NCBI GenBank assembly: GCA_963776935.1
Contig: CAVZOP010000005.1
Coordinates: 1 to 64,000, forward strand
Length of the DNA: 64,000 bases
Source of the DNA: JALOLG01 sp963776935
Lineage (GTDB): Bacteria; Actinomycetota; Acidimicrobiia; Acidimicrobiales; Ilumatobacteraceae
Direction of reading: 5' to 3'
Part shown: piece by piece, positions 54,426 to 62,712 of the stretch
Numbering within the stretch: the first letter of the stretch is position 1
Layout of the letters: the number at the start of each line of letters is the position of its first letter
Made by a program: the position numbers and the translations under genes
The notes under the pieces: model-generated
What the model saw: the letters and a program-made list of their open reading frames with translations, nothing else
Database searches by the model: none
Told to the model about the DNA's origin: nothing

Positions 54426-56138
54426 GTGCCGTTGGCTGACGGCTCACCCGACGTGGCGGGCCTCGCCCGGCTCGTGCCCGGTGTCGGCGTCGCGCGCTCG
54501 TACCGGCGGACGTGGCTGCGTCACGACGTAGTGGCCGGCGTGGTGCTGGCCGCGATCCTCGTGCCGCAGGGCATGGCGTACGCCGAGCTGGCCGGCCTGC
54601 CGCCCGTGACGGGTCTATATACGACGATCGCGTGCCTCGTCGGATACGCGCTGGTGGGCCCGTCGCGTGTTTTGGTGCTCGGTCCCGACTCCTCGGTCTC
54701 GCCGCTCATCTTCGCCGCTCTCGCACCGTTGGTCGTGGCCGGCGACGATCCGTCGACGGCGATCGCGCTCGCCGGGATGATGGCGATCCTGGTCGGGCTG
54801 ATCCTGATCGGGCTGGGCGTCGGCAAGCTCGGCTTCGTCGCTGACCTGCTCTCGAAGGAGGTCCAGGTCGGCTACATGAACGGGCTGGCCGATCACGATC
54901 CTCGTCGGCCAGCTCCCGAAGCTGTGCGGCTTCTCCACCGACGCCGACGGCTTCGTCGACGAGGTGCGGGCGTTCGTCGAAGGGTTCGACGGGCGCAACT
55001 CGACCGCGCTCCTGCTCGGCCTGGCCACCCTGGTGGTCCTCGTCGGGCTGCCGCGCGTCACCCGTGCCGTGCCAGCGGTCCTCGTCGCCGTCGTCGGGGC
55101 CACCGTCGTGACCTCGGCGTTCGACCTGGACATCCCGACCGTCGGCGCCCTTCCCGAAGGGTTGCCGCGGCCGGCGCTGCCGTGGACCGAGTTCGGCGAC
55201 GTCGGACCGATGCTCATCGCCGCGATCGGCATCACGTTGGTCTCGCTGACGGACACCATCGCCACCTCGACCAGCTTCGCCGCCCGCCGGGGCGACGAGG
55301 TCGATCCGAACCAGGAGATGATCGGCATCGGGACCGCCAACGTGGCGGCCGGGTTCTTCCAGGGCTTCGCCGTGTCGACGAGCGGGTCGCGCACGGCGGT
55401 GGCCGAGCAGTCGGGTGCGAAGAGCCAACTGACCGGTCTCGTCGGCGCCTTCCTCGTGGCGCTCCTGCTGCTGTTCTTCAGCGGACTCCTCGCCGATCTG
55501 CCGCAGACCGCGCTGGCGGCGGTCGTCATCGGTGCCGCGCTGTCGCTTGCCGACCTCGACACCGTCCGTCGCTTCCGCGGATCCGCAAGACGTCGTTGAT
55601 GCTGTCGCTCGTCGCCACCGGCGGCGTCGTGTTCTTCGGCGTTCTGGAAGGCATCCTGTTCGCCGTCGTCGTGTCGATCCTGCTGTTCTTCCGGCGCAGC
55701 TGGTGGCCGCACGGCGAGGTGCTCGGCCGCGTCGAGGGGCAGGAGGGCTGGCACAGTCTGCGGGCGTCACCCAACGCCGCGCAGCGGCCGGACGTGCTCG
55801 TGTTCCGCTGGGAGGCGCCGCTGTTCTTCGCCAACGCCGGGATATTCCGCCAGCAGCTCCGTCACCACGTCCGCCAACGCCGGCCCCGCTGGGTGGTGCT
55901 GCAGTGCGAGGCGATCACCGACATCGACGTCACGGCGGCGGACATGCTCGAGCGCCTCGATCGCGAGCTGAACGAGGAAGGCGTCCATGTCGCGTTCGTC
56001 GAGCTGCGGAGCCGGCTCCATGACCTCGTCTACCGGTACGGCCTGTTCAAGACCCTCGACCGTGACCACTTCTACGACTCGATCGAGGAAGCCCTCGTCG
56101 CGGTCGACGCCGCGACCGACACCCTCGATGAGGCCTGA
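54426..56138 (+). CDS. SulP-family anion transporter with STAS domain (two frameshifts)
   Basis: Corrected at 54892 (one extra G) and near 55580 (one missing base), the protein has about 570 residues. It starts with DVVAGVVLAAILVPQGMAYAELAGLPPVTGLYTT, the SulP signature, has more than ten membrane segments, and a C-terminal STAS domain (VVLQCEAITDIDVTAADMLERL). Family members transport sulfate, bicarbonate, or dicarboxylates. Some actinobacterial ones are linked to C4-dicarboxylate or CO2 supply; the anion here is not known. A short upstream frame from an ATG at 54374 ends just after the chosen GTG, so the true start may lie there if another indel exists. Confidence 0.8.
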   Translation: MPLADGSPDVAGLARLVPGVGVARSYRRTWLRHDVVAGVVLAAILVPQGMAYAELAGLPPVTGLYTTIACLVGYALVGPSRVLVLGPDSSVSPLIFAALAPLVVAGDDPSTAIALAGMMAILVGLILIGLGVGKLGFVADLLSKEVQVGYMNGLADHDPRRPAPEAVRLLHRRRRLRRRGAGVRRRVRRAQLDRAPARPGHPGGPRRAAARHPCRASGPRRRRRGHRRDLGVRPGHPDRRRPSRRVAAAGAAVDRVRRRRTDAHRRDRHHVGLADGHHRHLDQLRRPPGRRGRSEPGDDRHRDRQRGGRVLPGLRRVDERVAHGGGRAVGCEEPTDRSRRRLPRGAPAAVLQRTPRRSAADRAGGGRHRCRAVACRPRHRPSLPRIRKTSLMLSLVATGGVVFFGVLEGILFAVVVSILLFFRRSWWPHGEVLGRVEGQEGWHSLRASPNAAQRPDVLVFRWEAPLFFANAGIFRQQLRHHVRQRRPRWVVLQCEAITDIDVTAADMLERLDRELNEEGVHVAFVELRSRLHDLVYRYGLFKTLDRDHFYDSIEEALVAVDAATDTLDEA

Positions 56139-56165
56139 CCGCGCGCAGGGTCGACGCAGCATCGG

Positions 56166-57377
56166 TCATCGGATGAGCGCGCCGCCCCAGACGCGGACGA
56201 GGTCGTGAGCGTGGCGGAGACGTTCGGCGATCCAACCGACCCGGTCATCGGGCGGGAACACCCAGTCGGTCCCGGGTTGGGCGAGCTGGGCGGCCGCTTC
56301 AGGGCCGAGGAGAAACTCGCGCAGGAACTCGTTCTGCCAGACCCCGAGACGGAGGCGGCGGGAGATGCCGTCGGTGGACCGGATGACGGCACGCGGCTCG
56401 AGTTCACGGAACAGCGGCCCGAACGTTGCGGTCTCGTGCCCGCCCGGGTACGGACGGTTGTATGCGACGTCGTCGGCTCCCCACGCGTCGAAAGTGATCT
56501 GATACGCGCGGCCGATGGTGCGGAGGCGGTCGGGTCGCATGGACGGCACGCTGGACGGCTCGCGTAACGAGGCACCCTCGCCGGACGCGAGCTCGCCGTC
56601 GGCGTCGCCGTGGTTGGAGAGGGCGACGACGGCGGGGAGCCGGTCGACGGGTTGGCGTTCGAGGCAAACGGCTCCGTCGGGTCGGGCGGTGTGGTTCATG
56701 GTGTCGTGCATCGACATCAGGTCGAGATGCGTCGCCGCCCTCCACTGCGACACCGTGCACTGGCTGGGGTCGAGGGTGGCGAGGCGGCGGAGCTTGGCCT
56801 CGATGACCCGCTCGACGAGATCGTCGCGGATGCGTTCGTACTGGTCGATACCGAGCGCTCCGGCTCGGACGAGGGCGGCGACGAGCTGGTTCCAGGCCTC
56901 GTCGGTTTCGGGCTTGCGGAGCACCGGCAGGTAGCCGAACGTGACGGGCCGTACGGCGTCGATGCCTTGGAGGGGTGGCCGGCCGCCAGGATCGGCGTCC
57001 AGGCGGTCGAACGCCTCGCGCAGGCCGGGGAGGAGGTCGGTGGGGCGACTGCGGTTGGCGTCGCGCACGGCGCGGGGGTGGGGGTCCTCGATGTAGAGGA
57101 CATGGGGGTCGATCTGGGCCCAGCGCCGAGTGATGGGGCTGGTGGAGATGTCGGTGAAGTCGTACTGGAGCCGCTTGGTGAGACGGCTTTCGACGAAGGG
57201 CTGCATCTCTGCCGGAAACGCCGCCGAGGCGTGGGGGCCAGTGATGATCAGGTCGACCTCGGCGAGGATGTCGTCGACGGACCGTTCACCCCTCCCAACG
57301 AAGTAGGTGATCTCGTCGACGCCGAACGAGGTGCCTTCGGGGATCCAATCGATGTGGGCTACGTCGCTAGAACTCAT
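56166..57377 (-). CDS. N-formylglutamate amidohydrolase-like zinc hydrolase, paralog 2
   Basis: The 403-residue protein is co-linear with the product at 47740 and roughly two-thirds identical by eye. All superfamily motifs are kept: GPHASAAFP, DPHVLYIEDPHPRAVRDANR, SMHDTMNHT, SNHGDADG and NRPYPGGHET. It lies on the opposite strand downstream of the second Dcu operon. A degenerate version of the window's palindrome (ATCACCC ... GTGTGAT, 57404-57424) precedes it. Two paralogs next to two Dcu paralogs imply duplication of a functional unit rather than of a single gene. Confidence 0.7.
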   Translation of the reverse strand: MSSSDVAHIDWIPEGTSFGVDEITYFVGRGERSVDDILAEVDLIITGPHASAAFPAEMQPFVESRLTKRLQYDFTDISTSPITRRWAQIDPHVLYIEDPHPRAVRDANRSRPTDLLPGLREAFDRLDADPGGRPPLQGIDAVRPVTFGYLPVLRKPETDEAWNQLVAALVRAGALGIDQYERIRDDLVERVIEAKLRRLATLDPSQCTVSQWRAATHLDLMSMHDTMNHTARPDGAVCLERQPVDRLPAVVALSNHGDADGELASGEGASLREPSSVPSMRPDRLRTIGRAYQITFDAWGADDVAYNRPYPGGHETATFGPLFRELEPRAVIRSTDGISRRLRLGVWQNEFLREFLLGPEAAAQLAQPGTDWVFPPDDRVGWIAERLRHAHDLVRVWGGALIR

Positions 57378-57507
57378 GAGACCTCATCTTTACGACCGCT
57401 TACATCACCCGTTTGGCGTGTGATCGGCGGTTCACGTTGACACGGTGCGGCTGTGAACGCGTTCCTCGAGGAGACGGCAGGGGATCTCCTCCTCGATGAT
57501 CTTGCCG

Positions 57508-58167
57508 TCACAGCGCGTAGACCTTGAGGGCCTGCCCTCCCTCCTCGGAGGTGACGGCCTCGACGGCCTCGCCCTCGGGTGTGAACCTGATCGCCACCCG
57601 GTTCCCCGACGCGTATCCCATCTCCAGCGAGCCATCGAGCAGTGCAGCGTGGAACAGCGGGCGCCGCTGATCCTCGGCGTCGTAGTGCGGGCAGTAGCTG
57701 CCCTTGATCATGCCGAGACCTTCGTGCAGTAACTGGAGCGTGGGACCGAACGAGTCGGTGGTGCCGCCTTCGAACCAGCACAGCCCGCCGGCGCTCCCTC
57801 CGGTGAGCACCGCTCCGGCGGCCAAGGCACGGTGCAGCAGTTCGTCGACGCCTTGGCGGTGCCACACGTCGAGCATGTTGGCCGTGTTGCCACCGCCGAC
57901 GTGGATCACGTCGGCACCGACGACGATGTCTGTCAGGTCGTCGTAGTCACGATGGAACAGTCGTAGGTGCCGCGGACGGCAACGGCCCGAGTGGAAGGCT
58001 TCGTAGAACGAGACGATGTAGCTGGCGTCGTCGCCCGTTGCCGTCGGTAGGAAAAGCACGACGGGGTCGTCCTTGCCGGTGAGCTCGAGCACGTAGTCGT
58101 GCAAGGGATCATTCCGTCGCTGCATCACGGCGAGCCCGGCACCCATGGGGACGATGTGACCTGGCAT
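57508..58167 (-). CDS. pepE: Peptidase E-like (S51) serine dipeptidase
   Basis: The 219-residue product has the class I amidotransferase-like fold of S51 peptidases: IHVGGGNTANML, nucleophile Ser125 in the elbow GGSAGG, acidic residues at 133-138, and His161 in CPHYD. This matches the Ser-Asp/Glu-His spacing of Salmonella PepE. PepE hydrolyses dipeptides with N-terminal aspartate. Cyanophycinase belongs to the same family but is longer. A GAGGAGG site precedes the ATG. It is downstream of a Dcu exchanger and a secreted repeat protein. Confidence 0.82.
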   Translation of the reverse strand: MPGHIVPMGAGLAVMQRRNDPLHDYVLELTGKDDPVVLFLPTATGDDASYIVSFYEAFHSGRCRPRHLRLFHRDYDDLTDIVVGADVIHVGGGNTANMLDVWHRQGVDELLHRALAAGAVLTGGSAGGLCWFEGGTTDSFGPTLQLLHEGLGMIKGSYCPHYDAEDQRRPLFHAALLDGSLEMGYASGNRVAIRFTPEGEAVEAVTSEEGGQALKVYAL

Positions 58168-58227
58168 GTTGATGACCTCCTCGGGACTGTTGATGTCCGC
58201 TCCGGATCAGTGGCGGAGCGGCCGCCG

Positions 58228-59217
58228 TCACTCGCCGGTGACTGGTGGTGCGAACAGCACGATCCGGACTCGTGTCGGGGTGACGTCGAGCTCGCGTTGG
58301 AGCTTGATCCGTTCGATCACGGCATATCCCTGCACGCCGGAATCGGCGACTGGCAGGAGTTGCACGAGTGCCACACCTGCTTCCGTGAACTTGTCGTCAT
58401 CGGGTTCGAGAATGTTCCCGCACGCAACCGGATCGCCGCCATCGACGTCGGCGATCACCACCGAGAAGTCTTGATCGGTGTACGCCGCGGCCAAGCCGAA
58501 TCCGGGTGCACCGGGCGCCCCGTAATAGGCCAGCGTGACCGCCTCGCCGGAGTCGGGCTTGGCGAGATATGGGCTGATGTCCTGATCGTCGCGACTCTTC
58601 AAGTTCACGCGGAGCCGGGCGCTCGGCGTCTCGCAGGAGCCGCCCTGGATGTAGCCGTCGTAGCCGGCCACCGGTTGCGCGGGTGTGCTTGCGGAATCGC
58701 CCGTCGAGAGCACGATGCGTACCCGTGTCGGCGTCACATCCTGCTCGCGCTGCGGCTTGGCCCGTTGGATCTCGGCGACGCCCTCGACACCGGACTCTCC
58801 GACCGGCAGGAGCTGCGCGAACGCCAGCCCTGCTTCGCCGAACTTGTCGTTGTCCGGTTCGAGGAGGTCGCCGCAAGCGACTGGGTCATCGCTGTCGGTG
58901 TCGGAGATCACCAGCGAGAAGTCCTGATCGGTGTAGATCGCCGACACACCGAAACCCGGCAACCCCGGTGACCCGAGGTATCCGAGAACGACCGTGTCAT
59001 CCCCGCCCTCGAGCTTGGCGACGTACGGTTCGACATCGTGAGGCCCGTCGCTCTCGAGGCTCACCCGCAGGTCGTCAGTCGGCGCAGCACAGGTGCCGCT
59101 TTGGACGTATCCATCGAAACCGGCGGCGTCCTGGGCGTCGACAATGGCTGGCACGATCAGCAACGCCCCGAGCGCGGCCAGCGCGATCAAGCCCCGCAGC
59201 CTCGAGCGCGGTGTCAT
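58228..59217 (-). CDS. Secreted protein with two ~140-residue repeats
   Basis: The 329-residue precursor has a signal peptide ending at VDAQDA, without a lipobox. The mature part is two copies of one domain: each has GYDGYIQ/GFDGYVQ with a Cys soon after, YTDQDFSxVI, DPVACGxxLEPD, a QLLPV segment and DVTPTRVRIVL at the end. Two conserved Cys per repeat could form a disulfide. Nothing similar is known to me. Its ATG overlaps the TGA of the Dcu exchanger gene (ATGA), and peptidase E follows 60 bases later, so an external binding or sensing role linked to the transported acid is possible. Confidence 0.65.
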   Translation of the reverse strand: MTPRSRLRGLIALAALGALLIVPAIVDAQDAAGFDGYVQSGTCAAPTDDLRVSLESDGPHDVEPYVAKLEGGDDTVVLGYLGSPGLPGFGVSAIYTDQDFSLVISDTDSDDPVACGDLLEPDNDKFGEAGLAFAQLLPVGESGVEGVAEIQRAKPQREQDVTPTRVRIVLSTGDSASTPAQPVAGYDGYIQGGSCETPSARLRVNLKSRDDQDISPYLAKPDSGEAVTLAYYGAPGAPGFGLAAAYTDQDFSVVIADVDGGDPVACGNILEPDDDKFTEAGVALVQLLPVADSGVQGYAVIERIKLQRELDVTPTRVRIVLFAPPVTGE

Positions 59218-60575
59218 GGAACGACCTGCGCGGCCGACGTGCCGTAGACGGCGATCGCGACGACCATGCCGACCGCGGTCGACACGAGCCACATGATGAA
59301 CATCGACAACGAGAACGAGTGCCAGACGGCGTACTTGCTGATGTGGGTGGTGCCCGTCTCGTCGGTCGCGATGCTCGTCACCTGCGAGCCGTTGGCCGGG
59401 AAGAAGTAGATGCCGATGCAGGCCGTGGAGAACACGGCCAGGAACTGCGGCGGAACCCCGAGCGCCAGGCCGATCGGGACGATCGCCGCCAGCGCCGCGG
59501 CCTGACTGGTGGTCAACGCACCGACGATGAAGATCGCCAGGGCGATCGTCCACCTGGCCTCTGCGACCACTTCTCCCATCGCGTTGACGATCGCCGTCTC
59601 GTTCGCCGCGATCCACGTGTCAGCCAACCAGGCGATCCCGAACAGCGCGATCAGACCGATCAGTCCGGACATCATCGTGCTCTGCCCGACGACGTTCTTG
59701 ATGTTCACCCGGCACGTCAGGACGATCACCGTCGCCACCACGCCCATCACGATCTGGATGACGATCCCGGTGCTGATCGGAACGAGGTTGCCGGCCTCGT
59801 CCGGGAACGCTGGGCGCAGCCGCTCCACCATGCCGAGCACGACGATCACCCCGATCCCGGCGAGGAAGATCATCGTGCTGCGCTTCGCGTACGGCGGCAG
59901 CTCCCGCTCCTCGAGCACCGACTCGTCAAACGCTGGGAGCTCGCCGGCGGCGACGCGCCGCTGGTACTCCGGGTCGTCGTCGAGCTCCTTACCGACCCGC
60001 ATCTGGACGAAGCAGGCGACGAGCAAGCCGGCGATGCTCGCCGGCAACACGCAAATCAAGATGTCACCGATCCCGAACCCCACCGGATCCAACAGCCCGA
60101 CCAGCGTCGCCATCGCCGCACTCACCGGGCTGGCGGTGATGGCGAACTGCGACGCCGTTCCTGCCACCGCCAACGGGCGCTCCGGACGCACCTTGTTCGC
60201 GTACGCCACGGCAAAGATCACCGGGATCAACGAGTAATAGATGAACCCGGTCCCCGCGCCCATCGTGAACACGAACGCCACGATCGGCGCGACCACCGCG
60301 ATGTACGCCGGCTTGCGCTTGAGGAGCTTCTTGGCCACCTCCACCAGGTAGTCGATGCCACCGACCGACTGCATCGTCGACGCCGCCGTGATCACCATCA
60401 AGATGATGAACATCGACGTGGTGGGCGGGTCGCCCGGAGGGAGCCCGAAGCCGAACACCAGGACCGCCAGCCCCACCAGGCCCCACAGACCCAGACCGAT
60501 CCCCCCCATCCGAACCCCCAACAGGATCGCGATGATCACCACCGCCCCCTGCAACAGAATCAAGGTCGTATCCAC
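59214..60575 (-). CDS. DcuA/DcuB-family C4-dicarboxylate/aspartate exchanger, paralog 2
   Basis: The 453-residue protein has the full DcuA/B pattern: GIGLGLWGLVGLAVLVFGFG, TMQSVGGIDYLV, GAGTGFIYYSLIPVI, TASPVSAAMATLVGLL, LDDDPEYQRRV, SGLIGLIALFGIAWLADTW, LTTSQAAALAAIVPIGLALG and ATDETGTTHISKY. It is clearly related to the paralog at 49517 but well diverged. The ACCACCC palindrome at 60750 lies 175 bases upstream. It is translationally coupled to the secreted repeat protein. Confidence 0.9.
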   Translation of the reverse strand: MDTTLILLQGAVVIIAILLGVRMGGIGLGLWGLVGLAVLVFGFGLPPGDPPTTSMFIILMVITAASTMQSVGGIDYLVEVAKKLLKRKPAYIAVVAPIVAFVFTMGAGTGFIYYSLIPVIFAVAYANKVRPERPLAVAGTASQFAITASPVSAAMATLVGLLDPVGFGIGDILICVLPASIAGLLVACFVQMRVGKELDDDPEYQRRVAAGELPAFDESVLEERELPPYAKRSTMIFLAGIGVIVVLGMVERLRPAFPDEAGNLVPISTGIVIQIVMGVVATVIVLTCRVNIKNVVGQSTMMSGLIGLIALFGIAWLADTWIAANETAIVNAMGEVVAEARWTIALAIFIVGALTTSQAAALAAIVPIGLALGVPPQFLAVFSTACIGIYFFPANGSQVTSIATDETGTTHISKYAVWHSFSLSMFIMWLVSTAVGMVVAIAVYGTSAAQVVP

Positions 60576-60749
60576 CCATCGTCTCCTTGCTGACCGGCGA
60601 GGCCGTGGTGACCAGCTCGCTCGTTGATGCTAATCACTGCGTCGAATGGCCGAATCGATATGCGGCGGGCGGATGAGTTCGACCCTGTCACGATCTCAGG
60701 GCCTGCAGACCGTCCGGACGTCACGAAATCAGACGCTCCGTCCCCTCGC

Positions 60750-60769
60750 ACCACCCGCCACCGGGTGGT
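60750..60769. promoter_or_regulatory. ACCACCC/GGGTGGT palindrome, copy 5
   Basis: ACCACCC, six bases (GCCACC), GGGTGGT in the 242-base gap between the asparaginase gene and the second Dcu operon, 175 bases before the Dcu start. The rest of the gap holds nothing else I recognise. Confidence 0.65.
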
Positions 60770-60817
60770 TTCGTCCCGAGCATGGCCGTGAATTCACGAG
60801 GCCGGGGTCGGGCGATC

Positions 60818-61870
60818 TCACACGGTGAGTTCGCCGGCCAGGTCTTGTTGCATGAGCCGGCGGAGGTCGTCGGGTTGGTGACGGTCGGCGAGGACCATCA
60901 GCTTGGTGAGTGCAGCCTCGAAGGTCATGTCGCCCCCGGGGATCGCTCCCGTTGCCAGGAGAGCGGATCCGGTGGCGTACAGCCCACCGCTGACACCGCC
61001 GGCACGGCATTGTGTGGTCACGACGACTGTGACACCGGTGTCGACGGCTGTGCGTAACGGCTCGAGGAACCAGGCGTCGGGCGGTCCGTTCCCCGCTCCG
61101 TACGCCTCGATCACGAGGCCGCGCAGGCCGGGCCGGTCGAGCACTGCACGCATCATGTGGTCGTCGATGCCCGGGTGGAGGCGCAGTCCGGTCACGGCGT
61201 CGCAGATTCCGCCCTCGCGCCGGAGCGGGCCGACGCCTGCCTTTCGCGTCAGCGAGTGCGCAAAGTCGATCGTGACCCCGGCGGTCGCCAGCGGTGGGTG
61301 ATTGGGCGACGCGAACCCCTGGTAGCTGTCTGCGTGCACCTTCACCGCCCGGTTGCCGCGCAGCAGCACGTCGTTGAAGAAGATCGTGACCTCCGGTACG
61401 AGGTGAGCGCCTCGGAGGTGACCGGCGGCGATCGCCAGCGCCGTCACCAAGTTCTCGCGTCCGTCGGAACGTAGTTCGGTGACCGGACGCTGGGCACCGG
61501 TCAGCACGATCGGGATCTCGATGCCCTCCAACAGAAAGCTCAGCACCGATGCGGTGTAGGCCATGGTGTCGGTTCCATGGAGGACCACCACACCTGCGTG
61601 ACCGGGCGCTTGATCGACGATCGCGTCGGCGATGCGCAGCCAGTCGGACGTACCGATCGCAGAGGAGTCGAGGGGATCGGTGAGCGTCGCCACGGTGAGC
61701 CCCAGGGGCAGTCGCTGGATGAACGGCAGATGGGCACCGAGCTCGCGCAGATCGAGCGGTACGAGCGAACCATCAGGCCCGGGGCCCATCCCGATCGTGC
61801 CGCCCGTGTAGAGCAGGAACAGCTGTGGGCCATCGGGCCCGATCCGGCCGCGTACGTCGACGTTGCTCAT
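60818..61870 (-). CDS. ansA: Type I (cytoplasmic) L-asparaginase
   Basis: The 350-residue protein has the asparaginase signature: LLYTGGTIGM with the first catalytic Thr, VVLHGTDTMAYTAS with the second Thr and Asp, VLTGAQRPVTELRSDGRENL, and AYGAGNGP. There is no signal peptide, so it acts in the cytoplasm and yields aspartate plus ammonia. I chose ATG 61870 because GGAGGG precedes it. An in-frame ATG at 61903 gives a short extension. It lies upstream of the Dcu, peptidase E and amidohydrolase genes on the same strand. Confidence 0.92.
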   Translation of the reverse strand: MSNVDVRGRIGPDGPQLFLLYTGGTIGMGPGPDGSLVPLDLRELGAHLPFIQRLPLGLTVATLTDPLDSSAIGTSDWLRIADAIVDQAPGHAGVVVLHGTDTMAYTASVLSFLLEGIEIPIVLTGAQRPVTELRSDGRENLVTALAIAAGHLRGAHLVPEVTIFFNDVLLRGNRAVKVHADSYQGFASPNHPPLATAGVTIDFAHSLTRKAGVGPLRREGGICDAVTGLRLHPGIDDHMMRAVLDRPGLRGLVIEAYGAGNGPPDAWFLEPLRTAVDTGVTVVVTTQCRAGGVSGGLYATGSALLATGAIPGGDMTFEAALTKLMVLADRHQPDDLRRLMQQDLAGELTV

Positions 61871-62048
61871 ACAGCCCTCCACGCTCCAGTTCGAGCCGAT
61901 CATCGCACTCGCGTGACGACGCGGTCATTTCACCCGGCATCAACGTCTCACCCCAGCCCCGGCTTGTGCATGTCGTCGGTGTCAGACGATCGCGTCCGGT
62001 GGGCGCGCTCAGCGCGGTCTCGATCGGTCTCCGTTGGACGGCTCACCA

Positions 62049-62070
62049 TTAGGCACTCCTAACGTATAGT
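62049..62070 (+). promoter_or_regulatory. Promoter with DtxR/IdeR-like half-sites
   Basis: TTAGG (62049-62053) and CCTAA (62058-62062) form an inverted repeat matching the outer half-sites of DtxR/IdeR boxes, but with 4 instead of 9 bases between them. TATAGT (62065-62070) is a clear -10. It precedes an iron-reductase-like gene. The rest of 61871-62150 shows nothing further. Confidence 0.5.
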
Positions 62071-62150
62071 GTTCGGGTTCTCGCGTCCGGGCGGGATGCT
62101 GGGAGGGGCTCGTTCACCGGCACGCCCACGGTTGGATCGACGGGCTCGCC

Positions 62151-62702
62151 GTGAGGAGACCAACGATCCGAGTGCTGCCGGACGATCCGGCCCGAGCCCA
62201 CCCCGACTCCGAGGTCGTGGCCCACCTCGACGCTCTGAGCGAACTCGTGGCGTCGGAGATCGTCGCCACCCTGACGGTCGTGTTCGGTGCCGTGCGGGCG
62301 CGTGCGCCGTTCGGGCTGCGAGGCATGTGGGGATCGCTCGCCGATGGTCTCGGCGGCGGCGCCGCGCTGGATGCCGTCAATCGTGGAATCGATGTGAGCG
62401 AAACGTGGCGGGAGGCGATGCAACTGCTCGATGCGATCGCGGCGCGGACGCCACTCATGCGCGTCCGCCCGCGTCTGCGAGAGCTCGAGTGGTCGGGCGG
62501 CGTGTCCGGCGTGGTCGTGCGCGGGACGTGCTGCCTCTACGACAAGACGCACGACGCGCCCGATCCGCGCGGCGAGGGCTACTGCACGTCGTGCCCGCTG
62601 CGCGATCCCGACGATCAACTCGACCGGTGGCGTGACTGGCTCGAGGCGACCTACGGGCAAGCCGCGATCGACACGACCGGCCGACCTCGAAGCCTGATCT
62701 AG
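62151..62702 (+). CDS. FhuF-like ferric-siderophore reductase family [2Fe-2S] protein
   Basis: The 183-residue product ends with RGTCCLYDKTH and, 17 residues after the double Cys, CTSCPLRD: the CC-x-C-x2-C pattern that binds the [2Fe-2S] cluster in FhuF-type siderophore reductases. The N-terminal part is helical and Ala-rich as in short actinobacterial members. It would reduce ferric iron in the cytoplasm to release it from siderophores. The upstream DtxR/IdeR-like repeat supports iron control. GTG 62151 is the likely start; another GTG follows 21 bases later. Confidence 0.75.
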   Translation: MRRPTIRVLPDDPARAHPDSEVVAHLDALSELVASEIVATLTVVFGAVRARAPFGLRGMWGSLADGLGGGAALDAVNRGIDVSETWREAMQLLDAIAARTPLMRVRPRLRELEWSGGVSGVVVRGTCCLYDKTHDAPDPRGEGYCTSCPLRDPDDQLDRWRDWLEATYGQAAIDTTGRPRSLI

Positions 62703-62705
62703 GGT
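62700..62705 (+). promoter_or_regulatory. Leaderless -10 box (TAGGGT)
   Basis: TAGGGT lies seven bases before the ATG at 62713 and overlaps the stop of the preceding gene. Confidence 0.4.
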
Positions 62706-62712
62706 TCGGTGC

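Noticed and set aside
57508..58167. Cyanophycinase assignment for the S51 peptidase
   Set aside because: Length of 219 residues and the motif spacing fit peptidase E better, and no cyanophycin synthetase is present in the window.
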